In this document: piece by piece, positions 33,725 through 44,690 of the stretch | Layout: each line of letters begins with the position of its first letter | How positions within the stretch are numbered: the first letter of the stretch is position 1 | From: Arion vulgaris | Lineage: Eukaryota; Mollusca; Gastropoda; Stylommatophora; Arionidae | DNA length: 64,000 nucleotides | Assembly (NCBI GenBank): GCA_020796225.1 | Contig: CM036753.1 | Location: 84,712,441-84,776,440, forward strand | Direction of reading: 5' to 3' | Translations under genes and position numbers: made by a program | The notes under the pieces: model-generated | The model's database searches: none | Seen by the model: the letters and a program-made list of their open reading frames with translations, nothing else | What the model was told of the DNA's origin: nothing

Positions 33725-34275
33725 GCTGATAATTGAAAACATATTTATTGTAATGAAAGATGCCAAAATATATTGAGGACATCATATTTTCATCTTGGTG
33801 CCAACATATCTTTTTATTTTTTTTTACTAAAGTTAGAATTGATCCCAAAATGGCTGTGTTTGTAAGGTTCTAAACCCCGACTCTCTACATGCTTGCCCGT
33901 GGTAAAAGAACCGAATGCCGTGTTTACTCACTCCCGGACAAGACGAGTGACTGCCACAGTCAATGTTAGTCATTCATTTTTAGCTCTGGACAAGCATGCT
34001 TCTCTACACAAGAAAATGGAAAAAATGACGTGTAGTGATTGAATTTTTTTGTTAAAACAGCGAGACATTTTGGTGCCAAACTGGGCATGTTACATAAGGA
34101 TGTGTTTGTTATCCTGTTTAAGGCGCCTATAAACCAATATAGAATCGTTTGAGACAGAAACTGACACACAAAAAAGTATGGATTTGGGCAGAGGACTTGT
34201 GAAAAGGAAGGAGGTAAAGAACTAAAAACGTTAAGATTTTGTGGTCACGGTAAATGTTAGCTAGTTGTCCTCAAC
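33106..34275. other. Rest of intron 4
   Basis: Contains a (CT)n run near 33.69-33.72 kb and short open frames on both strands without support. Confidence 0.4.
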
Positions 34276-34398
34276 CTTTAAACTGAAAGCAGTCAGCGGT
34301 ATTTGTTTCTTCAAGGGTGGCCATTTTTTCAAAAGAACAACTAAGGTTGTTCATTCGACGATACACACAGCATTGTCCATTGTTGATCTTTTCCAAAG
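34276..34398 (-). CDS. TNF-like ligand gene, exon 4
   Basis: 123 nt, phase 1 at both ends: acceptor TATATATAG|CTTTGG, donor TTTAAAG|GTTGAG. It encodes ALEKINNGQCCVYRR, NNLSCSFEKM, and TADCFQFK, which lines up with the strand before 'L..gD.l.V' of TNF ligands when joined to exon 5. Four cysteines could form the loop disulfide common in this fold. Its frame is closed upstream by TAA, so splicing is required. Confidence 0.55.
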
Positions 34399-34637
34399 CT
34401 ATATATATACAGCGTTCGTAGTCCTTAGTGCTTTTCATTTTTAGACACAAAGGTTAGCCACAATTTTGAAAGTTGAGTTCAAACATAACCAAAGGATAAT
34501 GGTATGTGGTTAAACCTAGCAAACACGAACAATAAAGTGCAGAAACTCATTGAGAGGAATATAAAAATATTAAATAGAAAACTATTCTGAGAAAAGGTTT
34601 GATAGATTGACTCAGCTGTCATCATTGTACTTCGGTG

Positions 34638-34802
34638 CAGTGGTGGCTCGTCATTAGGGGCCAGTGAGACCGGGCCCCCCAAACATAATGTATAACGTGT
34701 ATTAATTATTTTATAAATTAAAATATAACCTAACCCAAAACCATGATTTTTTCGAAAATTTTGTCTGGCCCCACTAACATAAATGATTACGAGCCGCCAC
34801 TG
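34638..34802 (-). mobile_element. hAT-like MITE D, in intron 3
   Basis: 165 bp; TIRs CAGTGGTGGCTCGT and ACGAGCCGCCACTG. TSD CTTCGGTG / ATTCGGTG (7 of 8). Sits in intron 3 of the minus-strand gene. Confidence 0.9.
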
Positions 34803-34910
34803 ATTCGGTGAATACTCATGTGTGTTCCCGTCGCTTTCTTACACATGAAGATCTCGAGACAGTGCACAAACATCGTAGCACCGGCTAGGGTCCCAGATTC
34901 ATCACACTGT
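34803..34910 (+). repeat. Dispersed repeat H, fragment
   Basis: Shares TTTCTTACACATGAAGATCT and AGTGCAC..., CGTAGCACCGG with the 40.27-kb copy. Confidence 0.55.
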
Positions 34911-34992
34911 CTTATTATACTAGATGTAATACTATGCAAACGTTTCATGAACTATATGATTGTGGTAGCACTACCCTACACTGAACACTGAC

Positions 34993-35146
34993 CAGAGAGA
35001 TCATCTAAGAGGTATGGCTTCGCTGCTGAGATTCTACTATATGAATGATGAACTAATGGTAACGATCTGCTGAAGTGAATGTGTCCGTCCGTGACGATCA
35101 GTATCTCTGAGTGGTCAACACGAATCTCTTGACCGGCGTCCTGGAA
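34993..35146 (-). CDS. TNF-like ligand gene, exon 3
   Basis: 154 nt. Acceptor GCATCTTTTCAG|TTCCAG in phase 0; donor CTCTCTG|GTCAGT in phase 1. It encodes 51 residues with EILIVTDGHIHFSRSL, which fits the TNF core pattern 'l.V..dG.Y.iYSQv' position by position (acidic-Gly turn followed by alternating hydrophobics), then VHHSYSRISAAKPYLLDD, fitting the next strand. This is the strongest family evidence in the gene. C1q-like domains share the fold and remain an alternative. Confidence 0.62.
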
Positions 35147-35254
35147 CTGAAAAGATGCACAAATAATGTGCGGCATCTTGCAAATCCGAAATTCTGTAGA
35201 AATGGCTAGCTACCACATCCTTAAAAAATTAGTTACAAAATTCAGCTTACCACG

Positions 35255-35325
35255 AACTAGCATGAGCTGTTTGAGGGCCTATGCCCCCAACTAGGGTTTT
35301 AAAGGCGAGAGAGACAGACAGACTT
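35255..35325 (+). mobile_element. LINE 3' end with GA-rich tail, in intron 2
   Basis: Plus strand: ELFEGLCPQLGF then stop, followed by GGCGAGAGAGACAGACAGAC. Same LINE end as 28.53 and 36.5 kb. Confidence 0.5.
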
Positions 35326-35802
35326 GGTCGACTCAACTAAAGTCACACAGACTTTTGCGTTGTCTATAGTTGCATATTTATTATTAGAAGAAAAATAAAA
35401 CATGCAATTTAACAAGAACCCATTATATATCTTAATATTTTTTGTGTAAGATATGAGACAGTAAGAGAATAGTTGTATACGGGCACAAGTTGCTGACAAT
35501 TTCATGTCATTTACATCAAATACAGTCTTCTTTTCCATTTATCGATCACACAAGCGTAAACTTTCTGCTCTGATTCTCTGGTGATTGACTGATGGCAGCG
35601 CAGATTAGAGGGACTGAGATTGTATGATTTGGTCGCAAGTTATGAGCTTATGAAGAGAACGAGTCAGATCACAGTGAACCAAGAGGTAAAGAAACGACGC
35701 TGCAATTGGATATGACACACCTTGAGAAAACCCGAGAGGAATATAACAAGAAGGGTCCCATTTTCCTGAAACCCACTTTGAACGCAAAAGAGATGGACAC
35801 TT

Positions 35803-36458
35803 TTTTTTTTCCCGATCCAGAAGCATTTGAGCTGAAAGCTCTTCGGCTCAGTGTCATGGACATCGTAACCCTTCGGCTCGGTGCCACTCTCTCTCTCTCT
35901 CTTTAGCCTGTTACGCCCTTGGCTTTTAGGGCAGCAACAAACGTACACCATTCTTCCCTGTTCATGGCCTTCCTCTGTATTGTGTTCCAGCTATGATTCA
36001 TTTCCTTCAGCTCTTGCTCTATCGTTCTCCTCCAGGTCGTCTTGGGTCTTCCACGCTTTCGCCTACCCTCTGGAGTCCATCTCAGTGCAGTTTTCGTGTC
36101 GGAGCCAGTCTCCATGCGCATCACATGTCCAATCCATCTCCAGCGTCGTCTTCGGATGATAGTGCCCATATTCTCTTGTTGGCATCGTGCAAGCAATTCT
36201 TGATTCGAGATAGTAGTCGGCCAGTACACGCGTAAGATTTTTCGCAGACAAGTTGTATGAAAGGCGGAGAGTCTTGACATATCCTGTTCTGTCATTCTCC
36301 AGCATTCCGATCCGTACAGCTCGGTGCCACGAACACCGTAAATCTTGGAAACCTATAGCTTTTCTGCCAGTCCGCGGAGTTGAACCCGCACTTACAGAGG
36401 ACTAGTCACCCGTAGTCAACGCGCTACGAACACGCTGGGCACGCGGTCTAAAGACGGG
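35803..36458 (-). mobile_element. SINE B split by a LINE
   Basis: SINE B pieces 35803-35887 and 36331-36458 are collinear once the LINE at 35888-36318 and one target copy are removed. The SINE itself has TSD TGGACACTT at 35794-35802 and 36459-36467. Lies in intron 2 of the TNF-like gene. Confidence 0.9.
35888..36318 (-). mobile_element. 5'-truncated LINE inserted in SINE B
   Basis: The minus strand holds one open frame with the LINE end signature: LYGSECWRMTEQD, RRRRWRWIGHVMRM, ALRWTPEGRRKRGRPKTTWR, then EEWCTFVAAL and a stop. An AAAGAGAGAGAGAG tail ends it. Perfect 12-bp TSD GCTCGGTGCCAC at 35876-35887 and 36319-36330. The frame is intact over 140 codons, so the insertion is fairly young. 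Confidence 0.93.
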
Positions 36459-36464
36459 TGGACA

Positions 36465-36625
36465 CTTAGAAAAACACGAAGAAGAGATTTGAAGGTAGGG
36501 ATTAACAATATATGGAAGAGGCTGCAAGAGTTAAAGACAGAAAGACGTGGCATGAGTTTTCTGAGGGCATATGTCCCAATCGGGGTTAAAAAGACAGACA
36601 GGGAGAGAGAGAGAGATACAGGAGT
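36465..36625 (+). mobile_element. LINE C-terminal fragment with GA tail, in intron 2
   Basis: Plus strand: MEEAARVKDRKTWHEF, then SEGICPNRG and a stop, followed by AAAAAGACAGACAGGGAGAG. Confidence 0.6.
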
Positions 36626-36900
36626 TACGATTTGTAAAAGTATGTGTATATCTTAAGTTTTAGAAATCGCTGTCTTCAGTAGCAGAACACTGGAGAACAA
36701 TTGTCAGATTTGTGTGACCTGTTTTACAGAAAGAAATGCATAGAAATAAGCATACCATTATTGGAAACTGGCTAGACACTAGTTTATAACTGGGAACCCA
36801 TTTCAAATGAACTATTCCCTAGAATGAAGTAGTCAAGAAGACATTGAATATGATAACAACATTATAAACTCAGAGTTAGATGTGTTTGAATGCTACTAAC

Positions 36901-37043
36901 CCAATTCTTGCTTTGTTGAATATGAAGTACTTCAGTTTTTATTTCCCGGGTCATGTCTTGATATTTCCGAGAGTTTTTGTTACTAGTTTTCCTTAACAAA
37001 GACAGTTTTATCCGCTTGGTTGACTCGCGGAGAGGCAAATCAG
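36901..37043 (-). CDS. TNF-like ligand gene, exon 2
   Basis: 143 nt. A strong acceptor (CTTTTCACTTGGTCCTTG then TTAGCAG) in phase 1; donor AATTGG|GTTAGT in phase 0. It encodes a basic, polar, probably helical stalk (RESTKRIKLSLLRKT; YQDMTREIKTEVLHIQQSK) ending in a Trp that would match the early conserved Trp of TNF domains. Joining to exon 1 makes codon GCT (Ala) across the splice. Confidence 0.6.
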
Positions 37044-37639
37044 CTGCTAACAAGGACCAAGTGAAAAGACAGATGAATGGGGACATTTTTCTGACGAACG
37101 GTCTTTGCGGAAAATAAAGTGAGCAGTGGAAGCCTTAGAGAGACTGACATGATTCGAGGAAACACGGACTGATGTACCGTGGAATGTTTCCGCTGGGCGC
37201 CCTGTTAATAGGAGATCACATTCAATGACCAACAGGCTTGCCAACAATATTCATGTTATTCTTCATATGCAGCGCTTCCTCCTCCCCTCCTTGCCATTCT
37301 AAGCATTACACAGTAGACTCTGAAGTAACAGGAACAACCGCCCTAAAAATGAACACTGTACTTTTAGTAAAAAGACAGGAAAATGCAATTCTATAGTAAA
37401 TGTCATTTGACGCTCAGCGTTTTATGTTTATGCACTTAACATTTTAGTAAAACTTCATGCTGTAAGAATCTCAGTATTTTATAACACCACATCGTCATAT
37501 GTTTTAGAATTATAGTATTGTTGGTATTTCATTCTGTTTTGTAAATAAAACCAACTAGGAATAGCTTACTAGAATACCAGTTACGTGATTAAACTTCAGT
37601 AATGAATAGTTAATAATACGATAAATAATATTACATCAT

Positions 37640-38165
37640 GTGTAACATGCTGCTGGTTATTAGCCAATACGCCCGAGTGGTTACCGGGCCCAAATTTGGG
37701 GTGTAAAGAATAAAACCACTGTTACCTGCAACGCATGTCGTAAGAGGCGACTAAGGAAATTTGGCTGAAATCGGATGCACGTGTCCTAAACGTGTAGAAG
37801 TCTATGCGTTTAGGGGCCTATGAAACCAATGTGCAACGTATACACATTCTTGGCAAAGATCAAACATATCACAAAGAGTGATTAAAATTGGTCGTAAAGA
37901 ATGGACGCAAAGAAGAAGAAGATTAGCAAATATAGGTCCAAGCATAGGTACACAAATCCTCTGTTGAGCTACCCCTGCAACACGCAACTAAGTATTAGCC
38001 AATGTAAGTCCAAGATAGATAGATACAGATACATTAGCCCTAACAGTTAAGCCGGCTCTGCAACACGCTGCTGGTTATTAGCCAACCAATGTAAATCCAA
38101 ACATAAGTACATTAGCCCTACTAACTGTTATGCCGCCTCTGCAACACACCGATCCTTACCTCTGA
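37640..38165. repeat. ~95-bp tandem repeat, 3 units, split by SINE A
   Basis: Units share TGCTGGTTATTAGCCAA, AATGTAAGTCCAA and CTCTGCAACAC. The first unit is interrupted by the SINE A at 37670. Confidence 0.7.
37670..37921 (+). mobile_element. SINE A copy
   Basis: Flanked by ATTAGCCAATA (37659-37669) and ATTAGCAAATA (37922-37932), 10 of 11 identical. Lies in intron 1 of the TNF-like gene. Confidence 0.88.
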
Positions 38166-38652
38166 TCTAGCAAACGAAACGCCTCTGCAACTAGCTGCTA
38201 GCTAATAAATAACTAACACAGTGTGCGTTTAGACTACACACAGGTCCGAGACACAACAGTTAAACAGGGAGACAAACAAGTGGAAAATAAACTCCCCCGT
38301 CTCGACTACCATCTTCTCACAGACGAGAATATTCTATTATAAAGTTGTCTTGCAGTTTCTTCTAGCACAGAAAGAACATAATAAATAAATCATGAAAGTT
38401 GACTGAATGCAGCATTTAGTGTTACTTGGTTTTAACTATGACAAGTTGTATCGACAGTCTGACAGATACTTTGTTGTTATTTACATGCGGAAAATCGAAA
38501 ATTCCTGTTTAATAGTGCGCTGATTTTTGATGGGACACTGTAAGCTTTTTTGAAATGTTTCTCAATTCTATGAGTTCATTATTATTTATTGATGAAAAAT
38601 GTTAATGATCCCGATATTCCTTAGCTTTAACTTAATTTGTATATAATATAAC

Positions 38653-38908
38653 CTTGCTGAGTGGTTACCTGAGTCTTCCAAATTTAGGGTGTAAAGAATA
38701 GCACCATTGTTACCTGCCATGCATCTCGTAAGAGGCGACTAAGGAGGTTTGGCTGAAATATGATGCACATGTTCTAGACGTATAGAAGTATATGCATTTA
38801 GGGGCCTACCAAACCAAGTGCAACGTATACACGTTCTTGGCAAAGATCAAACATATCACAAAGAGTGATTAAAATTGGTTGTAAAGAATGAATGCAAAGA
38901 AGAAGAAG
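38653..38908 (+). mobile_element. SINE A, diverged copy
   Basis: Perfect 12-bp TSD ATATAATATAAC at 38641-38652 and 38909-38920. The body has more substitutions than other A copies (for example CTTGCTGAGTGGTTACCTGA). Confidence 0.88.
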
Positions 38909-39189
38909 ATATAATATAACATGGATTTAGTATGTTGTGTTGTTTTAAAATGAATTAAGTCTATATATACAGCAATACTGGAATGTGAGGATCACGTGAG
39001 ACCTGAGGACGACCATTTGTGGGTCGCACGGTAATACTAAAGATATTAGTTTTGGGATTTTATCTAATTTTAATATGAATACAATTTTTTCAGATATATT
39101 TTTATCACAAAGTGCTGTGACAATGTACTATTTTAGTCTCACAATGATCTATCAGAACTGATCTCATTCTACAGTCTATTGTCTATTTC

Positions 39190-39485
39190 CATGTGGAAGA
39201 TGTAGCTGGCTGTTCACCTTGCGTTAAGCGTAGGGATGGGAGCTTTGCGTTCTAGAGCTAGATGAGTCGCCCTTGTTGTGTTGTATTCGTTTTTAGTAGT
39301 GGGTCTTGATATTGTCTATCCATCTTTTCTTAGTCTTCCCTTAGCTCTAGTACCCGATCTCTTTTATTGTATGCTGTTATTGGTAGTTGGTTGTATTCCA
39401 TTCTCATTGAATCTCCAAACCACTGCATTTGTTGTCTTTCGATGAATTCGGTGCATGAAGTTATGCCCACTCCCACTATATACAG
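39190..39485 (-). pseudogene. LINE C-terminal fragment
   Basis: Minus strand: FIERQQMQWFGDSMRME, then a frameshifted arginine-rich stretch, then ATHLALERKAPIPT. Same LINE type as 1.27 kb. Confidence 0.6.
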
Positions 39486-39659
39486 TATAACTCAAATGTG
39501 GTACTTTAAAGTTGGGTTTTCATGTTTATAAAATCTTACAGTTATCCATCTGTAGAAATATGAATCTTGTTGGATAACATGCATACACATTAGCAGAAAT
39601 TCGAATGTACCCGCACTTCATGACGAAGGGGTCTGAACATGGCTGAACGTTCTTGGCGC

Positions 39660-39998
39660 AAACCACAGAGAGAGGTTAACTTGGTTGATAAGAGCGAACA
39701 CAAACAGACACAATATCGTGTGATAATAATACATAAATATAACTGATAGGAGAGAGCCGGTAAGTTGTGTGAACTAAGCAAGTGGGAATTTCACACAGGC
39801 TCTCCAGGTGATAATGGGTACATATTATGATAGGAGAGAGGTTAACTTGGTTGATAAGAGCGAACACAAACAGACACAATACCGTGTGATAATAATACAT
39901 AAATATAACTGATAGGAGAGAGGTTAACTTGGTTGATAAGAGCGAACACAAACAGACACAATACCGTGTGATAATAATACATAAATATAACTGATAGG
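39660..39998. repeat. 85-bp repeat, 3 copies
   Basis: Copies at about 39668-39750, 39829-39913 and 39914-39998 with GAGAGGTTAACTTGGTTGAT and GAACACAAACAGACACAATA. Confidence 0.9.
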
Positions 39999-40000
39999 AG

Positions 40001-40255
40001 AGAGCCGCGGTAGGGTAGTTGTTAGTGAACTCGCTTCTCAATTCGCAGTGTGCGGGGAAATTTTTTCCTGACCGCGACGGCTCTCAGGTCGCCCCAACCT
40101 CAACTGGGTACCAGACATGCTCTGGGAAAGTAAAGGCGGCCGATGTGATGTTGACCACATCACCCATCGTGTGCCGACGGTCAATGAAAAATACAGGCCT
40201 AACATTGTATTGCCCTATATACCACAAGGTATGAAAGGGTTCCTTTACTTTACAA
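40001..40255 (+). mobile_element. SINE G copy
   Basis: tRNA-like head AGCCGCGGTAGGGTAGTTGT and body as at 24.5 kb. TSD TGATAGGA at 39992-39999 and 40256-40263. Confidence 0.75.
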
Positions 40256-40263
40256 TGATAGGA

Positions 40264-40612
40264 CCATCATCATCGCACTTCAGTGAGTAGCCATGTGTGC
40301 TCTGATATCTTTCTTACACAAGAAGATCTCAGCTCCAGTGCACGAACTCCGTAGCACCTGCGAAGTTCCCCTGTGTAATTTTGAACATGGTGAAGATATT
40401 TATGTAGGAATTTTATTTTTCATCTTGTATAATGAATTTATCCCGGGCAGCGGCTGTCCAGCCTGCTCTTCTCGATTATGAACTGCCAAGGGTTCTTTCA
40501 CGTGCTCAAATTGAACACGGGACCTATGTTTTATCGTCCGTCTTCGATAGGATTAGGAACTCGATCTCACCTACACTGAGATCAGGGATCTCTGGGAAAA
40601 TATCCAGATGGC
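40264..40612 (+). repeat. Dispersed repeat H, longest copy
   Basis: Shares segments with 18.69, 34.81 and (reversed) 49.2 kb. About 350 bp. No terminal repeats seen. Confidence 0.6.
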
Positions 40613-40845
40613 TACAAGCGTAAACATTAAGATGGATGGATATAATTACAATTACACACAACTTCAGTTTGATGGAAATTATTTCGCTAACTGGAAAACA
40701 TTCAATACGCCAACAACAAAACATGCAATTGCTGTACAGACATGATTATGTTGTCAGCAGGAGAGTGTATACCAAGTAATATATTTCGGTCAGATTATTT
40801 CATGTTGCGGTGGTAATAATGAAGAGAAGAAACATTGCTACATCT

Positions 40846-41007
40846 CAGTGGCGGCTCGTGATCATTTTTGTTGGTGGGGCCAGACATTTTTTCCCGGATA
40901 AATCATGGTTTTGGTTGCTATATTTTAATTGATAAAATAATAAATACACGTTATACATTATTTTTGGTGGGCCCGGCTCTCTGGCCCTTAATGACGAGCC
41001 GCCACTG
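40846..41007 (+). mobile_element. hAT-like MITE D, in intron 1
   Basis: 162 bp; TIRs CAGTGGCGGCTCGTG and GACGAGCCGCCACTG; perfect TSD CTACATCT at 40838-40845 and 41008-41015. Confidence 0.95.
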
Positions 41008-41184
41008 CTACATCTAGTTATTTCAACAATAATTATAGATACATATGAAGATAACGGCGTTAATAATGATTATGAGAATGGCGATGAGAAGAAATGGGGA
41101 AACTATAGATACGATAATTGATGAGTACTACTGCATGTAAACACAAAACACACACAACACTAGAGGGAGACAGGCCATAACAGC

Positions 41185-42160
41185 GATAAAGTTGAGGACA
41201 TGTATGACAAACAGACGAAAAAGATTATGAAGATATGGACATATATAACCAATGTGATAAACAGACGATAATCGTCGATGAAGATGATTACATGTATAAC
41301 AAACAGACGATAACAACAATGGAGATGAAGACATGTATGACAAACAGACGATAACAACAATGGAGATGAAGACATGTATGACAAACAGACGATAACAACA
41401 ATGGAGATGAGGACATGTATGACAAACAGACGATAACGACGATGAAGATGATGGCATATAACAGAAGGTAATGAAGATGAGGACATGTATGACAAACAGA
41501 GGGCAATGGGGATGAGGACAGGTATGACAAACAGAGGGCAATGGGGATGAGGACAGGTATGACAAACAGAGGGCAATGGGGATGAGGACAGGTATGACAA
41601 ACAGAGGGCAATGGGGATGAGGACAGGTATGACAAACAGAGGGCAATGGGGATGAGGACATGTATGACAAACAGAGGGCAATGGGGATGAGGACAGGTAT
41701 GACAAACAGAGGGCAATGGGGATGAGGACAGGTATGACAAACAGAGGGCAATGGGGATGAGGATATGAAAAAACAGGCGTTAATAGGGATTAGGAAGGCG
41801 ATGAAAGAAATGGGCAATAGAAGGATGAGGCAGTAAACAAAACAAACTAGAGGAGACAGGCATAACAGCGATAAGATGAGGACATGTATGACAAACAGAC
41901 AGATTATGAAGATATGCACATATACAATGATAAACAGACGATAATCGTGATGAAATGATTACTGTATGACAAACAGACGATAACAACAATGGAGATGAAG
42001 ACATGTATGACAAACAGACGATAACGACGATGAAGATGATGGCATTAGTACAGAGGTATGAAGATGAGACAGTATGACAACGACGATAAAGAGGATGACA
42101 TGTATGTCTAACAGACGATAACGAAGATGAGAACACGTATGACAAGTGTGACAAACATAA
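41185..42160. repeat. Compound minisatellite in intron 1
   Basis: Units of ~35 and ~41 bp share TATGACAAACAGA; one set adds GGGCAATGGGGATGAGGACA, the other CGATAACAACAATGGAGATG. The part right of 41.77 kb is more degenerate. Long minus-strand open frames (rich in SSPLPS) are repeat by-products. Confidence 0.93.
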
Positions 42161-42171
42161 GAATGACTCAC

Positions 42172-42256
42172 CTTCAATCACTGCTAAACAATATCCCAAC
42201 AAAAATAATAGAAGAAACGGTGATGACTCCATGAATGTACTCCCTATCCCTAGCAT
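42172..42256 (-). CDS. TNF-like ligand gene, exon 1 (start and signal-anchor)
   Basis: ATG at 42256-42254, with a second in-frame ATG at 42232-42230. It encodes MLGIGSTFMESS followed by a strongly hydrophobic stretch (PFLLLFLLGYCLAVI), then a near-consensus donor ATTGAAG|GTGAGT, phase 1. The hydrophobic segment could be a type II signal-anchor, as in TNF ligands, or a cleaved signal peptide. Upstream minus-strand DNA is repeat-free and suits a 5' UTR. Confidence 0.65.
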
Positions 42257-43080
42257 GGTCAGGAAACTGACTGCCGCAGGGACATCAATAGTTAGTGTGA
42301 GTCCCTGAGCAAGCCAACTGACACTTTTTCAATACACTACGACAGCTGCTGGGACTTCACTGAAGCACGTACTTCAATGCACGCGCATTTTGAAGAAACA
42401 TCATTGACACGCGCTTGACGTTTTTCTTCCCACACGAGCTGTTCTCACTCTTCCACAGAAATCAAATTGTAAACACTCGAGTTTGGGCCGCTTTGTTATT
42501 GCTGCTACACAGACTAGACACACTGACAAACCCTACCCTCCACTGCGCGTAACATATAAAGGCAGTTGTACGCACTGTCCGCGCCGAACTAGTTCCCAGT
42601 AGTAGCTACTTTAAAGAGTACTTTGGTGAAGCGCAGAGGTGAGACAGGTAAACCCTCCACACGGCCCTATAACAGTTGGAAGTCACGAGGCGACAGAAAA
42701 AAGTTATTTCATGTCAACGAGATGCCGTCGCGAGCTGTCGTTGCTGGCATCAACTCCTGAATTTCGTTTTTAATATTTATTTGAAATAAATCAATTTAAC
42801 GATCCATTACATATACTACTCCATATTAATTTTAATATAAGCAGTCCTATAATATGTTTTAGTAAAATTCATTATTTTGAGATGGGAGAGATGTACATTT
42901 CTCGATTTAAACACCAGCTACTTGACGTGTGTTCAAGTAAGCAAACTTTAATGGGCGGGCCCGTAAGGCGGAGCAGTCAGGTTTTCTTTTTAAATTTCAT
43001 TCCAGGCTTATTCTGTTGTTGCTAGGCGAGGCGCCGCATCGCCGGCTTTGTGTATGTCTGGAGGGAAAGGGCTGTCAAGC
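42257..43080. promoter_or_regulatory. Candidate promoter zone
   Basis: The longest repeat-free, comparatively CpG-containing stretch nearby. On the plus strand CATATAAAGG (42550-42559) is a plausible TATA box, with a possible first-exon donor CAGAG|GTGAGA near 42.64 kb. On the minus strand it lies just upstream of the TNF-like gene's ATG. A bidirectional promoter is possible but unproven. Confidence 0.4.
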
Positions 43081-43631
43081 TAAAAGCCCTGTTGATTTTC
43101 TTGTAGTTTTTGATACGCTGATCTTGAAGCGATTAGTGTAGTTTGTGCTTGGTGGAAGTTGAATGCCGAGAAGTGGATTGATAAACGTGTTCAGACATTC
43201 CGATTCTTCTCGGTCATTTCCGTAAAATAGACTTCCTGTTCATTTGTCTTTACCTCGGAGAGCAGACTAAATTAAATACTAGGACTCTCGGCAGACACGG
43301 TTGCTGTTGACAGGTATCTGATCTATAGACAGAGTGTGTCCTGGTCCACCTTGTCGGCTTTTTATAGATGGCACATTTGATTGATAGATGAAAAGAAAGA
43401 GATTGGCGTGTGGGATGGAAGAAAATGAACTGGGGTGACAGGTTATAAAGGGCTGTACCATGTTATACTATTAGAAAGGGAGAATGAGTGGCACATGGAA
43501 ACTAGAGAAGTAAATAAAACTAGCGTGCATGTATATAAGGCGTCCCCATATGTGCATGGTCCCTTTCAGTAAACTGGACGTTCTAACAGCAGAGTAGTAA
43601 CTACGATAATAATTCAGAATGAAAATTTCAC

Positions 43632-43830
43632 ACTTCTTCTTCGAACGCCCCATACCGACCACTTGTTTACTACTCTGTGCGATTTCTATGTGATCTGAGC
43701 ATAAGAGCGATTGTACGTTGTGCCAGTTAAGCTCTACAAGTAGGCCAGTACATTCAATTTCTGCGATGCTTTTTATTTATTAGGGTAGCATCCCTAGGCT
43801 CCTACCTCAGTCGCCTCTGACGACATGCCT
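43632..43830 (-). mobile_element. SINE C, 3' portion, grading into a minisatellite
   Basis: Reversed SINE C from the GAA end (CTTCTTCTTCG) through GATGCTTTTTATTTATTAGG and CCCTAGGCTCCTACCTCAGT. Instead of continuing to its 5' end, it enters a tandem array made of its own segment. Confidence 0.85.
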
Positions 43831-44690
43831 TGTAGCGTCCCTAGGCTCCTACCTCAGTCGTCTCTGACGACATGTTTTGTAGCGTCCCTAGGCTCCTACC
43901 AGAGACGACATGTTTTGTAGCGTCCTGGCTCCTACCAGGACGACATGCCTTGTAGCATCCTGGCTCCTACCTCAGACGCCTCTGACGACATGTTTTGTAG
44001 CGTCCCTAGGCTCCTACCAGAGACGACATGTTTTGTAGCGTCCCTAGGCTCCTACCAGAGACGACATGTTTTGTAGCATCCCTAGGCTCCTACCCAGAGC
44101 CTGACGACATGCCTTGTAGCATCCCTAGGCTCCTACCTCAGCGCTCTGACGACATGTTTGTAGCGTCCCTAGGCTCCTACCAGAGACGACATGTTGTAGC
44201 GTCCTAGGTCCTACCAGAGACGACATGTAGCATCCCTAGGCTCCTACCTCAGTCGTCCTCTGACGACATGCCTTGTAGCGTCCCTAGGCTCCTACCAGTC
44301 GTCTCTGACGCATCCCTGGCATCTTGGCCTACCTCAGTCGCTCTGACGACATGCCTTGTAGCGTCCCTAGGCTCCTACCTCAGTCGTCTCTGACGACATG
44401 CCTTGTAGCATCCCTAGGCTCCTACCTCAGTCGCCTCTGACGACATGCCTTGTAGCGTCCCTAGGCTCCTACCTCAGTCGCTCTGACGACATGCCTTGTA
44501 GCATCCCTAGGCTCCTACCTCAGTCGCCTCTGACGACATGCCTTGTAGCGTCCCTAGGCTCCTACCTCAGTCGCTCTGACGACATGCCTTGTAGTCCAGG
44601 CTCTACCTCAGTCTCTCTGACGACATCCTTGAAGCCCTGGCCACCAGCGCCTCGACAGCAGCCTGTAGCGTGTCTCTATCAGTCGCCTCT
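43785..44690. repeat. Minisatellite, ~47-bp unit derived from SINE C
   Basis: About 20 copies of a unit with GCGTCCCTAGGCTCCTACCT and GACGACATGCCTTGTA; a ~38-bp deletion variant has CCAGAGACGACATG. The unit equals an internal SINE C segment. Confidence 0.93.

Noticed and set aside
33966..34169. Alternative exon after the acceptor TTTTCTTGTGTAG (near 34.01 kb)
   Set aside because: Good acceptor, but every frame closes within about 40 nt without a donor; the exon at 34276-34398 fits instead.
41128..41919. 263-codon minus-strand frame rich in Ser/Pro/Leu
   Set aside because: It is the intron-1 minisatellite; indels shift it between frames and it has no conserved core.
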